The notes under the pieces were generated by a model that was not told the DNA's origin, did no database searches, and was given only the letters and a program-made list of their open reading frames with translations. Below, one piece after another: positions 17,216 through 26,112 of a stretch of 64,000 bases of DNA (positions are counted from its first letter, which is position 1; every line of letters starts with the position of its first letter). A program made the position numbers and the translations under genes. Where the stretch lies: positions 124,001-188,000 of the forward strand of contig NZ_JPJI01000026.1 of NCBI RefSeq assembly GCF_000732625.1, given 5' to 3'. The DNA comes from Nonlabens ulvanivorans (GTDB lineage Bacteria > Bacteroidota > Bacteroidia > Flavobacteriales > Flavobacteriaceae).

Positions 17216-18430
17216 ATGAACTTTGAGAAAATCAACTTTAAAAATACCGCTGGTTATGAACTTAGTGGCCGTTTAGAATTACCTGCAGACAGGCATCCAC
17301 ACAGTTATGCCGTCTTTGCTCACTGTTTTACTTGTAGTAAAAACTTCAGTGCCACAAAGAATATTACACGAGCTATGACTAGTGCAGGATTTGGTGTATT
17401 GCGTTTTGATTTTACAGGATTGGGCGATAGTGACGGTGATTTTGCCGACTCCAATTTCTCAGGAAATGTTGATGACTTATTGGCTGCAATTGATTACTTA
17501 AAAGAACATTATAAAGCTCCTTCCCTACTGGTAGGACATAGTCTAGGTGGTGCTGCTGTGATATATGCCTCTGCAAAAGCAGACTCCATAAAAGCGGTAG
17601 CTACGGTAGGTGCTCCTAGTGATACTAAACATGTTCGACATTTATTTGGTGATCAACTTGATGCTATCGTAGAAAATGGAGTGGCTACCGTACAATTAAG
17701 TGGCAGACCGTTTAAAATTAAAGAGCAATTACTTAAAGACCTTAATGAACAAAAGGTGACACAAACACTTAAAAGTTTACGTAAACCTATACTGATCATG
17801 CACTCTCCACAAGATCAAACAGTAGGTATTGAGCACGCAGAGAAGTTGTATCATGCGGCAGTTCATCCTAAGAGTTTTGTTAGCTTAGATGGTGCAGACC
17901 ATCTATTAATGGATAAGAAAGATTCTAAATATGTAGGTGAGGTCATTGCAGGATGGTCCTCTAGGTATATTGATATTGAGGAAGATATCACATTAGCAAC
18001 AAGACACAATGTAGTGGCCAGTCTAAATAATGATAGCTTATTTACTACACAAATGAGAGCAGGTAATCATTATTTTATAGCTGATGAACCTACTAGTATA
18101 GGTGGTAATGACTTTGGTCCTAATCCATACGAGCTTTTATCCAGTGGATTAGCAGCTTGTACGGTCATGACCATTCAAATGTACGCTAGACGTAAAAAAT
18201 GGTTGATCGAGAATGTAGAATGTCATGTAGATTATGATAAACAACATGCGATAGATTGTGAGAATTGTGAAGAATCAAGTGCAAAAATAGACACCTTTAC
18301 CAGAGAGATTAAAATTACAGGAGACCTAGATGAAAAACAACTACAACGACTTCTCCAAATAGCAGATAAATGTCCAGTTCACAAAACTTTGCATAGCGAC
18401 ACTCAAGTAGTTACTAAATTAGTACGTTAA
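17216..18430 (+). CDS. Bifunctional alpha/beta hydrolase / OsmC family protein
   Basis: 404 residues made of two fused domains. Residues 1-255 are an alpha/beta hydrolase with the nucleophile elbow GHSLGG near 107-112, the oxyanion region HCFTCSKNF near 32, and a late His in DGADHLLM. Residues 265-404 are an OsmC/Ohr-like domain with GGNDFGPNPYELL and the two redox-type cysteines (AACTVMTI and KCPVHKTL). OsmC domains act as thiol peroxidases in known members. This exact fusion is widespread in Bacteroidetes; the natural substrate is unknown. The stop overlaps the next start by one base. Confidence 0.9.
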   Translation: MNFEKINFKNTAGYELSGRLELPADRHPHSYAVFAHCFTCSKNFSATKNITRAMTSAGFGVLRFDFTGLGDSDGDFADSNFSGNVDDLLAAIDYLKEHYKAPSLLVGHSLGGAAVIYASAKADSIKAVATVGAPSDTKHVRHLFGDQLDAIVENGVATVQLSGRPFKIKEQLLKDLNEQKVTQTLKSLRKPILIMHSPQDQTVGIEHAEKLYHAAVHPKSFVSLDGADHLLMDKKDSKYVGEVIAGWSSRYIDIEEDITLATRHNVVASLNNDSLFTTQMRAGNHYFIADEPTSIGGNDFGPNPYELLSSGLAACTVMTIQMYARRKKWLIENVECHVDYDKQHAIDCENCEESSAKIDTFTREIKITGDLDEKQLQRLLQIADKCPVHKTLHSDTQVVTKLVR

Positions 18431-18918
18431 TGACCTTTTCCTTTGAAACGTCTATAGGTAATAATGGTTATACAGGAGCCATTTTAATACCTGATGATAT
18501 CGCAGCACAACTAGCTACAGATAAAATTAAAAGAGTTGTAGCCACTGTAATAGCAAACGACAAAGAAATTACGCTATATGCAGGTATTGCAAAAAAACAT
18601 GGCGTCATCTACATGATGTTTTCAAAGGCCAATCAAAAAACACTAGGAGTGACCGCAGGAGACTCGTTAAAAATTAACATGCGAGAAGACACTAGTAAAT
18701 ATCAAGCTCCTATGACAGAAGAACTTGAAGCTGTTCTTTTAAGTGATTATGAAGCTTATGAGATATTTGAATCTCTATTACCAGGTAAACAACGTAACAT
18801 CATCTTTATGGTTTATCGAGTAACTGACTCTCAAAAACGTGTTGATATAGCCTTAAACATTATGGAAAACCTTAAAATAGGAAATCATAATCCTATCAAA
18901 TTTGAGAAACTCTTATGA
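18430..18918 (+). CDS. YdeI/OmpD-associated (DUF1905-type) protein
   Basis: 162 residues. The N-terminal half is a DUF1905-like beta barrel (FSFETSIGNNGYTGAILIPDDIA; KRVVATVIANDKEITLYAG), and the C-terminal half is the helical OmdA/YdeI-type module (YEAYEIFESLLPGKQRNIIFMVYRVTDSQKRVDIALNIMENL). The family has no firmly known biochemical role. It is translationally coupled (TAATG) to the hydrolase/OsmC gene, suggesting the two work together, perhaps in stress protection. Confidence 0.75.
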   Translation: MTFSFETSIGNNGYTGAILIPDDIAAQLATDKIKRVVATVIANDKEITLYAGIAKKHGVIYMMFSKANQKTLGVTAGDSLKINMREDTSKYQAPMTEELEAVLLSDYEAYEIFESLLPGKQRNIIFMVYRVTDSQKRVDIALNIMENLKIGNHNPIKFEKLL

Positions 18919-18965
18919 TGAAAATCAACTAGAGTTGCTTATTTTTAAATCAAAATTAAACAACC

Positions 18966-19601
18966 ATGAAAAAAATAACAGTAGCCATTGTGGCACTAGG
19001 ATTAATAGTAGGTTTAAACTCTTGTAAAGAATCTACCAAAGAACAAGTTAACGATATCACCGACGATATGTCTTATGATGACGATGGTGGCGATGATGAT
19101 GGAGGACACTCACACGATGATGGCGACCATGATCATGGTGATACTTTAATGATAGGTAAAGAGGTTATTGTAGCGATGGGCTCTAAAAGTGGTAGTGATG
19201 TAACTGGTAAGATTATTTTAACTCAAGGCGAAAAAGAGGTCAATATGGTCGTATCATTAACAGGTCTTACTGCTGGTGAACACGCTATACACATCCATGA
19301 AAATGGTGATTGTAGTAGTGATGATGGTAAAAGTGCAGGTGGACACTGGAATCCAACAACAGAAGATCATGGTAAATGGGGCGATCACGATCACCACATG
19401 GGAGATATAGGTAATCTAATCGCAAATGATGAAGGTGGAGCAACACTAACTTTTAACACTGATAAATGGTGTATAGGATGCGATGACGATACACGCAATG
19501 TTTTAGGAAAAGCATTTATTGTACATGCTACTGCAGATGACTTTGAATCACAACCTAGTGGAGCTGCTGGTGCTAGAGTAGCTTGCGGAGTTATAGAGTA
19601 A
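18966..19601 (+). CDS. sodC: Cu/Zn superoxide dismutase family lipoprotein
   Basis: 211 residues. Lipoprotein signal with lipobox NSC near residue 20, then an Asp/His-rich linker (about 32-62) that could hold metal. The SOD domain has the copper ligand pair HIHENGDC, the zinc-loop GGHWNPTTEDHG, the sequence DHHMGDIGNL, and the C-terminal pattern with GAAGARVACGVIE. Two conserved cysteines are present. It dismutates superoxide in the periplasm. The catalytic Arg near the C-terminus (GARVACG) is present. It ends before a strong terminator and is likely transcribed alone. Confidence 0.9.
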   Translation: MKKITVAIVALGLIVGLNSCKESTKEQVNDITDDMSYDDDGGDDDGGHSHDDGDHDHGDTLMIGKEVIVAMGSKSGSDVTGKIILTQGEKEVNMVVSLTGLTAGEHAIHIHENGDCSSDDGKSAGGHWNPTTEDHGKWGDHDHHMGDIGNLIANDEGGATLTFNTDKWCIGCDDDTRNVLGKAFIVHATADDFESQPSGAAGARVACGVIE

Positions 19602-19623
19602 TTCTGTTCAAAATAATTAACTA

Positions 19624-19653
19624 AAAATCCGCGTGGAAACTCGCGGATTTTTT
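19624..19653 (+). terminator. Intrinsic terminator of sodC
   Basis: Stem AAAATCCGCG / CGCGGATTTT (19624-19633 and 19642-19651) followed by a T-run. Confidence 0.85.
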
Positions 19654-19680
19654 GCATCTTGAACTTTACAATATTTATAT

Positions 19681-20220
19681 ATGAGTAATCAACCCGATTT
19701 ACTAATACTCAAAATGCAAGAAGGAAGCGAAATGGCTTTTTCTCGTGTTTATGAAAGATATAATGAGGCCTTACGAGGAATTATTTTTGCCGTGGTTAAA
19801 GATGATGCTGTTGCTGAAGAAGTTTTACAGGATGTTTTCATGAAAATATGGAATAACTCATCATCATATGACGTAAAGCAAGGACGCTTTTTTACATGGG
19901 CATTAAATATATCGCGTAATGCTGCTATAGATCATCTAAGATCTAAAGCACATAAGAATAATCTTAAAAACCTTAGTCGTGATTATTTCGTAAATATCCC
20001 AGAGGATGCGACTGATGAAATGGAAGTGCAAACGGACAGTCTAGGTATAATGAAATGGGTAAATAAACTAAAGCCTACTTGCATTAAAATAATAGACTTG
20101 ATTTTCTTTAAAGGCTTTACTTTTAAAGATGGCGCTGCCGAATTAAATATTCCAGAAGGCACTCTCAAAACTAGGCACAGAAAATGTGTAAATGAATTAC
20201 GTAATGTAATGGGAGAATGA
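19681..20220 (+). CDS. ECF RNA polymerase sigma factor
   Basis: 179 residues of the sigma-70 ECF group (SigK/RpoE-like layout). Region 2: EEVLQDVFMKIWNNSSSYD and the helix FFTWALNISRNAAIDHLRSK. Region 4: ILDLIFF-type sequence KIIDLIFFKGFTFKDGAAELNIPEGTLKTRHRKCVNELR with a clear recognition helix. The next gene is an RskA-type anti-sigma factor overlapping by 4 bp (ATGA), so the pair forms a regulated unit. Confidence 0.92.
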   Translation: MSNQPDLLILKMQEGSEMAFSRVYERYNEALRGIIFAVVKDDAVAEEVLQDVFMKIWNNSSSYDVKQGRFFTWALNISRNAAIDHLRSKAHKNNLKNLSRDYFVNIPEDATDEMEVQTDSLGIMKWVNKLKPTCIKIIDLIFFKGFTFKDGAAELNIPEGTLKTRHRKCVNELRNVMGE

Positions 20221-21005
20221 TAGACACAAAAGAATTAATAGACAGTGGTGATCTTGAATTATATGTGTGCGGTGCATTGCCGGCAAATAGAGCTCAAGAA
20301 ATCGCACAAATTTCAAAACAGCATCCTGAGGTACTGGAAGAAATTATAAGTATAGAAAATGCATATCAGCGACTGGCTGCAGGACTTGCACCAGATCATA
20401 ACGATGAGACCTATGCTAAGCTAGAAGCGATTATAGGTGCTAAAAACAAGGTAGTAAAATCACCTAGCTCATGGAGTCCTTATATAGGATGGGCTGCAGC
20501 TGGTTTGTTACTAATTGCTTCTGGTTATTTCTATAATGCAAATAATGAGACAAATGAAGAAATAGTGCAAATTGAGCAACAAAAGGAATTTCTAGAAACT
20601 GAGAATATAGAAATAGAAAGTATTAATTCGCAATACGCATCTACCCTACAAGTTTTATCAGATCCGGAAACGGTTAAAGTAAATTTAGCTGGTCAGGCTG
20701 GTTTTGAATCTAGTAACGCCGTTGCTTTTTATAACAATGAGAAAAATGTTACTTATATAGATATTCAAGGTTTACCAGAGGTGCCAGAAAATATGGTATA
20801 TCAATTATGGTCTTTAACTCTAGATCCATTAACGCCTACTAGTTTAGGTACTCTACCTATAGAAAAAGAATCTTATAACGAGCTTTTAAGAATAGATAAC
20901 GCATATGATACTCAAGCATTTGGAATTACTCTAGAGGAAGCTGGTGGTGCCGATGCTCCTACCCTAGAACGACTTTACACACTAGGTGTAATAGATAAAG
21001 GATAA
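20217..21005 (+). CDS. Anti-sigma factor, RskA-like
   Basis: 262 residues. The N-terminal cytoplasmic domain (about 1-80) starts DTKELIDSGDLELYVCGALP, like anti-sigma-K ASD domains. A single membrane segment lies near 88-106 (YIGWAAAGLLLIASGYFY), followed by a coiled-coil stretch and the extracytoplasmic RskA domain ending with VYQLWSLTLDPLTPTSLGTL and FGITLEEAGGADAPT. In studied homologues this domain is degraded by proteolysis to release the sigma factor. It is coupled to the upstream ECF gene and followed by a terminator. Confidence 0.88.
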   Translation: MIDTKELIDSGDLELYVCGALPANRAQEIAQISKQHPEVLEEIISIENAYQRLAAGLAPDHNDETYAKLEAIIGAKNKVVKSPSSWSPYIGWAAAGLLLIASGYFYNANNETNEEIVQIEQQKEFLETENIEIESINSQYASTLQVLSDPETVKVNLAGQAGFESSNAVAFYNNEKNVTYIDIQGLPEVPENMVYQLWSLTLDPLTPTSLGTLPIEKESYNELLRIDNAYDTQAFGITLEEAGGADAPTLERLYTLGVIDKG

Positions 21006-21028
21006 TACTATTATCAATTGTATTTTAA

Positions 21029-21060
21029 AACCAGTTCTTATTAAAGAGCTGGTTTTTTTT
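21029..21060 (+). terminator. Intrinsic terminator of the sigma/anti-sigma pair
   Basis: Stem AAACCAGTTCT / AGAGCTGGTTT with a G-T pair and a 5-nt loop, followed by eight T residues. Confidence 0.8.
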
Positions 21061-21115
21061 GTTCTATTTTTATAAGGTTACCTATGACCAACATGGTAAC
21101 GTATATTATCCTTTT

Positions 21116-21760
21116 ATGATGAAAAGTATTATCATTATTACAATAATTATTTTAAGCCTTCATCTAACAAGTGAAAAGAACACCTTCTCAGGTAAGTATA
21201 AAATCATTGCTGAGACATATGGAGATTTAAATGCTGATGGAATCGATGAAAAAGTTTCAGTTCTAGAAACTATTGAAAAATTAGAGTCAGGAAATACAAG
21301 ACTCATTCAAATTTATAGAAATATTAATGGAATGTGGATCTTGTGGCATTCATCAGAGAATGCAATTTTAAAATATCAGAAAGACATTATGATGAGTGAT
21401 CCATTTGACGGAATTGAAATAGATCATGGTACTTTATTGATAGCTTTTTCTGGCGGCAGTAGTTGGAAATGGTCTTATACCGATAAATATAGATATCAAA
21501 ATAATCAATTTGAGCTTATAGGTTATACCAGCGACTATTTTAAGCTTTGTGAATATTGGTTAACTGTGGATTATAATTTATCCACAGGAAAACTAATTAC
21601 CACTAAAGAATTTGAAAAATGCGAGAATCAAGAACAAATCATCTATAAAACAGAAAATGAGATGTTCTTTAAATCAAATATTGACATTAATTTACAAAAT
21701 AGAAATACAAAAGAAGTGACGATAATAACACCAAAATATAAAAGACAAATTTTCATATAA
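21116..21760 (+). CDS. Secreted protein of unknown function
   Basis: 214 residues from ATG 21116 (a second ATG follows at once at 21119). The upstream TTG-initiated extension is rejected because it would start in the terminator of the preceding gene and precede a natural hydrophobic signal segment (SIIIITIIILSLHLTS). The mature N-terminus has YGDLNADGIDEKVSVLE, a calcium-binding-loop-like segment of the FG-GAP/VCBS type. The rest looks beta-rich with aromatic residues. I do not recognise a family. Confidence 0.55.
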   Translation: MMKSIIIITIIILSLHLTSEKNTFSGKYKIIAETYGDLNADGIDEKVSVLETIEKLESGNTRLIQIYRNINGMWILWHSSENAILKYQKDIMMSDPFDGIEIDHGTLLIAFSGGSSWKWSYTDKYRYQNNQFELIGYTSDYFKLCEYWLTVDYNLSTGKLITTKEFEKCENQEQIIYKTENEMFFKSNIDINLQNRNTKEVTIITPKYKRQIFI

Positions 21761-21780
21761 GTTGGTATCTAAAACAGAAA

Positions 21781-21947
21781 CCCGACCTGCAAACGCAAAT
21801 CGGGAATCCCAACTAACCAACCAAAAAGACTTTCCCCAAAGCCATCTAGAAATACTCATGCATCTTCCTAGACTTTACAATTTGAGAGGAAAGTGAATCA
21901 TCATTCTGTTTTACTTATTTACTTACTTACTTATGAGTTGATGATTC
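21781..21947. repeat. Structured intergenic region with ACTT microsatellite
   Basis: Between convergent genes. There is a hairpin CCCGA...TCGGG at 21781-21804. An inverted repeat GAATCATCA / TGATGATTC (21895-21903 and 21939-21947) encloses a loop holding about five imperfect ACTT/ATTT tandem units (21909-21934). Neither has a clean U-tract, so termination is uncertain. Confidence 0.5.
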
Positions 21948-21958
21948 TTTAACGATTA

Positions 21959-23248
21959 TCAAATTTGTTCTACTTCTTTATAAGTGACTGGACCTAATTC
22001 ATATCGTGCCTCTAATAATTCATTCTTAATAGGTTGAGCAACGTCAACTAATTTATTTTCTTTAAAAATTTGAGCTAGATGTAGTTGTGCTACAGGTTCA
22101 AATGTTTTATTCTGCACAAATTGCTTGTGATTTTCTAATGCAATTACAGGCATTTTATTAACCAGATATGCATATCCTAACAAATCATAAGTTTCTGGAG
22201 TGGCACGGTTTTCTACTTCGATAATCGCAAGTTCTAGACCAGATTTTTGCTGTGCTTCAGTACCTGCCAATAAATTTTCAATTCTATAGGTATTATACAT
22301 ACCTCTATATGCAGGCTTATTTGTTTCTTTTAAAAATGATTCCCTTAATTCAAGAGCTTTTTTCTCATCATTTTGATAAGATACATATTCTGAAAGAATG
22401 AGATTATAATCTGGAATATGATGACGAGATTGTAACTTGTTTATAATTTGTGTTGCTAATGCTGTATCATCATCATTAGAATATGCTATCCATGATATTC
22501 CTTTTAAAGCATAATCGTTTTGTGGATCTAACTCAAGTGTTTTCAAATAGTATTTGTAAGACAAAGCGAGATCTCCATGATGCCCATAATAATCTGCAAT
22601 ATTAGAATAACTCCATAACATGAGGTTTTCTGAACCACTTTCTTCAGCAAGTTCCATGGCCTTTTCCATTAATCTAATGGTATCGTCTAGATTGCCTTTA
22701 TAATCGTTCCACTTTGCCGCTCTAATCAGATAATTATAATCATTTAAGTTTCTTAAAGTGTTTAATAATTCTTCTGCCTCAACATAATTCCCTAACTCCA
22801 TAGCAATATCAAACTTGACTAGATGGTCTTGCTTTTCGTTTGCTACCTCGTTTTTCATTAAACTATCTGCTTCTTTAAAACGATGTTGTTTAATGTACAT
22901 CTGTGCAAGTGATCTTCGCGCACTTTCTGGTTTTATCGCTGTTCTTTTAAGTACGTTTTCGCGCAAGCTTACAGCTTTTTCTAAATAGCTGATATCACCA
23001 GTTAGGTCATACAATTGATTATTTAATCCTGCTAATCGAGACATCTGTACAATACGAGTAGAGTCTTGCTCAATATCTAATTTTAGTGGAGCTGTTTTTG
23101 ATTTTAATGTTGCGACTAGGGCATCTCTATCGCTATCAAGATAGGATTGAAAGTCGTTAATGTCTGTAATTATTGCTTGGTTTTGATCTGGTGCCGTGGC
23201 ACAAGAAATAAGAAGCAATAAAGATAAAAGAGTGATGAGATTTTTCAT
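21959..23248 (-). CDS. Tetratricopeptide-repeat lipoprotein
   Basis: 429 residues with a lipobox (LLISC, Cys near 16). The body is a run of helix-turn-helix TPR-like units, for example near 100-130 (ARRSLAQMYIKQHRFKEADSLM), 215-250 (WSYSNIADYYGHHGDLALSYKYYLKTLELDPQNDYALKGIS) and 350-400 (YDLLGYAYLVNKMPVIALENHKQF). TPR proteins scaffold complexes; here the partner is unknown. It is downstream of two DUF4331 genes on the same strand (69 bp gap), a grouping I have seen in Bacteroidetes, so a shared periplasmic function is likely but not defined. Confidence 0.75.
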   Translation of the reverse strand: MKNLITLLSLLLLISCATAPDQNQAIITDINDFQSYLDSDRDALVATLKSKTAPLKLDIEQDSTRIVQMSRLAGLNNQLYDLTGDISYLEKAVSLRENVLKRTAIKPESARRSLAQMYIKQHRFKEADSLMKNEVANEKQDHLVKFDIAMELGNYVEAEELLNTLRNLNDYNYLIRAAKWNDYKGNLDDTIRLMEKAMELAEESGSENLMLWSYSNIADYYGHHGDLALSYKYYLKTLELDPQNDYALKGISWIAYSNDDDTALATQIINKLQSRHHIPDYNLILSEYVSYQNDEKKALELRESFLKETNKPAYRGMYNTYRIENLLAGTEAQQKSGLELAIIEVENRATPETYDLLGYAYLVNKMPVIALENHKQFVQNKTFEPVAQLHLAQIFKENKLVDVAQPIKNELLEARYELGPVTYKEVEQI

Positions 23249-23317
23249 GATTTGGGGTTGTTGTACTTAAAAATATAACTAGGCTTTAGGGAAGCCTAGT
23301 TATAAATTATAAATGAT

Positions 23318-23902
23318 CTAGAACTGCGCTGCAGTTAGGTATGGAAACGTTGTAGAAGAAGTTCCTGCTTCTTGTGCAACATTATCTGAAACAAGATTAG
23401 GAGTACCGTTATTACCATCAAATCTTGCTCCTGTATTACCACCGAAAAGTAATATTAATGACACGTCGATAACATCATCTTCAATGGCACGACCTGTTAA
23501 TGGCACACCAGCGGCACTAAAGTAAGAAGTAGGCGCATCTGGAGATACTTGTAGCACGTCTAAGGCAAGTGCTGTAGTTAAAGTAGGTAAATCCAATCCT
23601 AGAATATTATTTTCATAAGTTGCTCCATATGCATTATAATATGCTTCTATACGAGCTTGAAACGTAGGTTGAAACATGGCGATTCCATTTGCCGGAACTG
23701 TCACGTTAAACATATTTTCATCAGCTTCTGTAGGTGTAAAAACAGTATTGATTCCTGGACGACCCATTTGATCTTGTTGTGTAAAAGTTCCAGAAAAGTC
23801 TGTCGTTGCTGGGTTACCTCCTACTATATCATCATCATCACCACATGATACTGTAAGTGCAGCAACAGCGGTAAGAGCTATTAAATATTTAAATATTTTC
23901 AT
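23318..23902 (-). CDS. DUF4331 family lipoprotein
   Basis: 194 residues. Lipobox VSC at Cys near 20, followed by DDDD. The MGRPGINTVF segment and the later regions (ALALDVLQVSPD, LTGRAIEDDVIDV, FPYLTA) fit the C-terminal part of DUF4331 proteins. The gene lies 26 bp downstream of a second DUF4331 gene that covers the N-terminal part of the domain. The function is unknown. Confidence 0.7.
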   Translation of the reverse strand: MKIFKYLIALTAVAALTVSCGDDDDIVGGNPATTDFSGTFTQQDQMGRPGINTVFTPTEADENMFNVTVPANGIAMFQPTFQARIEAYYNAYGATYENNILGLDLPTLTTALALDVLQVSPDAPTSYFSAAGVPLTGRAIEDDVIDVSLILLFGGNTGARFDGNNGTPNLVSDNVAQEAGTSSTTFPYLTAAQF

Positions 23903-23928
23903 TTTTGTAAATTTTAAATTGTTAGTTT

Positions 23929-24612
23929 TTATCTTCTTTTAGTTTCTACCCATACATTATAAGCCACTGGCAAACCAGGACCATTAGGGGCAAGTAATTG
24001 ATCAACGATGTGAGTAGGTGCTGTTCCTAACATACTATTAGGTACCTCAATAACTATTGCATTTACATTCAATGGCGCAAATGTGTTATTACCAGTAGTA
24101 CCAAAACCAGTAGCTGGTGCCATACTAATCACATTATTGAAGGCTTCAAAATCAAAGAAGAATGCATCCTGTCTTAATCCAGCAAAATAATTAACGCCAC
24201 CTACAGTAGTCATAGAACCTATGTCTACACTAGCAGCAAGCTCATTAGTATCAATCGTACTGTTAAGGCCAGTTGATGATGGTGCATAAGGACCAAAGAA
24301 GTACATCTTATCACCTTGACGCAATGCTTGAATTACTAAATCTTCTGTAACACCTGTGGTACCTGCATCGACACCAGTATTATCAATGTTAATTTCAATA
24401 AGAACATTCTCATCAAATTGAGCTGATGCATTTGCTGCAGGTAATGTCACAACAAATGTTGTCGAGTTAGCGTCTGCACCTTCAAAGGCGTAAAAATCTG
24501 CGATGTCTGCTGTTGTATTAGCCACAGCTGGTGCATCTAAGTGATCTGCTGCGATAAACGCTCCTACACATACTGCAAGTGCAAGGCTAGACCAAAGGGC
24601 AATTTTTTTCAT
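23929..24612 (-). CDS. DUF4331 family secreted protein
   Basis: 227 residues with a Sec signal peptide (KIALWSSLALAVCVGAFIA) followed at once by the DUF4331 N-terminal hallmark ADHLDAP...ADIADFYAF. Internal segments such as FFDFEAFNNVI and NAIVIEVPNSML belong to the same family. Together with the next gene it appears to make one DUF4331-like unit from two polypeptides. Family function is unknown; the members are exported. Confidence 0.75.
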   Translation of the reverse strand: MKKIALWSSLALAVCVGAFIAADHLDAPAVANTTADIADFYAFEGADANSTTFVVTLPAANASAQFDENVLIEINIDNTGVDAGTTGVTEDLVIQALRQGDKMYFFGPYAPSSTGLNSTIDTNELAASVDIGSMTTVGGVNYFAGLRQDAFFFDFEAFNNVISMAPATGFGTTGNNTFAPLNVNAIVIEVPNSMLGTAPTHIVDQLLAPNGPGLPVAYNVWVETKRR

Positions 24613-24724
24613 GTTAATTGGGTTTTATAAATTGTTATATACCTTACCTACGCAGGATTACTAGATGCAGTTTTAATTCTATTGTTAAAACTCTCTTAAT
24701 GTCTAAATAATCAACCCAATACAT

Positions 24725-24757
24725 AAAAAAAGCGACTCACCTATTAGTGAGTCGCTT
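24725..24757 (-). terminator. Intrinsic terminator of the LytTR operon
   Basis: Perfect stem AGCGACTCAC / GTGAGTCGCT (24731-24740 and 24747-24756). The A-run at 24725-24731 forms a T-run on the minus strand, 25 bp after the response regulator stop. Confidence 0.85.
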
Positions 24758-24781
24758 AAAATCAAATACTTAAAGTATCAT

Positions 24782-25543
24782 TTATTTCTCTAGCCAGTTT
24801 TTAAAATCTTTTACTCGTTCTCTACTTACTATTAAGTCCATCTCCTTAAAAGAATTTATTTTGATCTTGAGGCGCGAGTTAGTATAAGATATCATATCAT
24901 CTATTGCATTTACATTTATTATCGCTTGTCGAGATATGCGGAAAAACTGAGCTGGATCTAGTTCTTTCTCTATCGCTTCTAGTTTATCATCTATAAGGTA
25001 GTTGCGACCATTTTCTAAGTTTAGATAACTACCTTTATTCTCAGAATAAAAAAGTTGTACATCGTCTGTATTAAACAATTTAAGATGTTCACCTACTTTA
25101 GCAGTATATCGTTTCTTATAAACACGATCTACAGGATTACCTAACATTTTTGCTATTTCATTAAAATCTATATGCTGTTTTTTCTCGCTTTCGCGGAAGC
25201 GTACTTGAAATCGCTCTACTGCTGCTTTTAACTCATCCTCATCAATAGGTTTTAATAGATAATCAATACTGTTAAGCTTAAAAGCCTGTAATGCATACTC
25301 GTCATATGCTGTGGTAAAAATTATAGCACTATTGATGTCCACCTGATCAAATATTTCAAAAGACAGTCCATCACTTAATTGTATATCTAAGAAGATTAGA
25401 TCTGGTGTAGGATTATTCAATAAATATTCTACTGACTCGTGTACAGAATGTAGCATCACCTCTGGTGTAATACCGATATCTGCTAACATGCGATTTAATC
25501 TTCTGGCAGACGGTTTTTCGTCTTCTATGATTATAGCTTTCAT
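24782..25543 (-). CDS. LytTR family response regulator
   Basis: 253 residues. Receiver domain at 1-120 with acidic pair near 7-9 (IIEDE), phospho-acceptor Asp53 (FLDIQ), the TTAYDEYALQAF segment and KPID. A linker near 120-145 includes RFRES, encoded by a palindrome copy. The C-terminal LytTR DNA-binding domain (about 150-253) contains YFYSENKG-like and FFRISRQAIINVNAID segments. It is the last gene of a five-gene operon with the LytS-type kinase at 27745, so it should be the kinase's partner. Confidence 0.92.
   Translation of the reverse strand: MKAIIIEDEKPSARRLNRMLADIGITPEVMLHSVHESVEYLLNNPTPDLIFLDIQLSDGLSFEIFDQVDINSAIIFTTAYDEYALQAFKLNSIDYLLKPIDEDELKAAVERFQVRFRESEKKQHIDFNEIAKMLGNPVDRVYKKRYTAKVGEHLKLFNTDDVQLFYSENKGSYLNLENGRNYLIDDKLEAIEKELDPAQFFRISRQAIINVNAIDDMISYTNSRLKIKINSFKEMDLIVSRERVKDFKNWLEK
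25186..25201. repeat. Iterated palindrome, degenerate copy 7 (inside the LytTR gene)
   Basis: CGCTTTCGCGGAAGCG has one base changed from the core (A to G). In the gene's frame it encodes RFRES, at the linker between receiver and DNA-binding domains. Confidence 0.75.
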
Positions 25544-25544
25544 A

Positions 25545-25817
25545 TTAATCTTCTTTATCTAAATATTCTTTAATCTTACGTTTTTCCCATTTTTTACTTA
25601 CAAATGGGTTCCACTTAAAGACAATCATCCACTGGATAAAGATGCCCATTCCCCATGGTAAAACAAAGAAGTTAATAAAATAGTTCACACTAAAGTCAAT
25701 GTATAGCACTACCGCAAGGAATATTAAATTCATCACCACAAAAATGATCAAGTGGTTATAAAGACCTTTAATATTTCTAACTTTTCTCTTTGCCTTTTCT
25801 AACTCGTCGCTCATCAT
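25545..25817 (-). CDS. 2TM domain protein (third stand-alone copy)
   Basis: 90 residues, almost entirely a single 2TM module: a charged start (KAKRKVRNIKGLYNHLIIFVVMNLIFLAVVLY), a second hydrophobic helix (FFVLPWGMGIFIQWMIVF) and the conserved tail FKWNPFVSKKWEKRKIKEYL. It overlaps the upstream paralogue by one base and lies one base before the response regulator. The 2TM module often occurs fused to or beside LytS-type kinases, as here; the role is not known. Confidence 0.82.
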   Translation of the reverse strand: MMSDELEKAKRKVRNIKGLYNHLIIFVVMNLIFLAVVLYIDFSVNYFINFFVLPWGMGIFIQWMIVFKWNPFVSKKWEKRKIKEYLDKED

Positions 25818-26110
25818 TATTGTTTTTCTTGTTCCTCTATAAACTGTTTAAGTTTACGCTTTTCCCAATCTTCACTTGTAAATGGATTCCATTTAAAGAC
25901 GACTAGTGCATGAATAAATAGTCCAATTCCCCAACCTAATAATGTAAAGGTTATAAAGAACCTTAAATCACCATTAAAATAAAGTACCGCTGCTAGAATT
26001 AACAAATGAATGATAATAAATACAATCAGGTGATCATAAAACCCTTTGATATCTTTGACACGTTTCTGGGCTTTTTCACGTGCTTCTTGCTCGTTAAATT
26101 TAGATTCCAT
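25817..26110 (-). CDS. 2TM domain protein (second stand-alone copy)
   Basis: 97 residues with the same architecture as both neighbours: KAQKRVKDIKGFYDHLIVFIIIHLLILAAVLYF, a second helix FTLLGWGIGLFIHALVVF, then FKWNPFTSEDWEKRKLKQF. The shared DHL/NHL histidine in the first helix and the W-G-[IM]-G core in the second are candidates for a functional site (a histidine facing a glycine-rich helix). One-base overlap with the following gene. Confidence 0.82.
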   Translation of the reverse strand: MESKFNEQEAREKAQKRVKDIKGFYDHLIVFIIIHLLILAAVLYFNGDLRFFITFTLLGWGIGLFIHALVVFKWNPFTSEDWEKRKLKQFIEEQEKQ

Positions 26111-26112
26111 AA

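Noticed and set aside
22955-22975. Additional degenerate palindrome copy in the TPR gene
   Set aside because: GCTTGCGCGAAAACG has several differences from the core and loses symmetry; it may be a chance likeness.
23318-24612. Single frameshifted DUF4331 gene
   Set aside because: Each half has its own signal sequence and start, and Bacteroidetes commonly encode such separate DUF4331 proteins.
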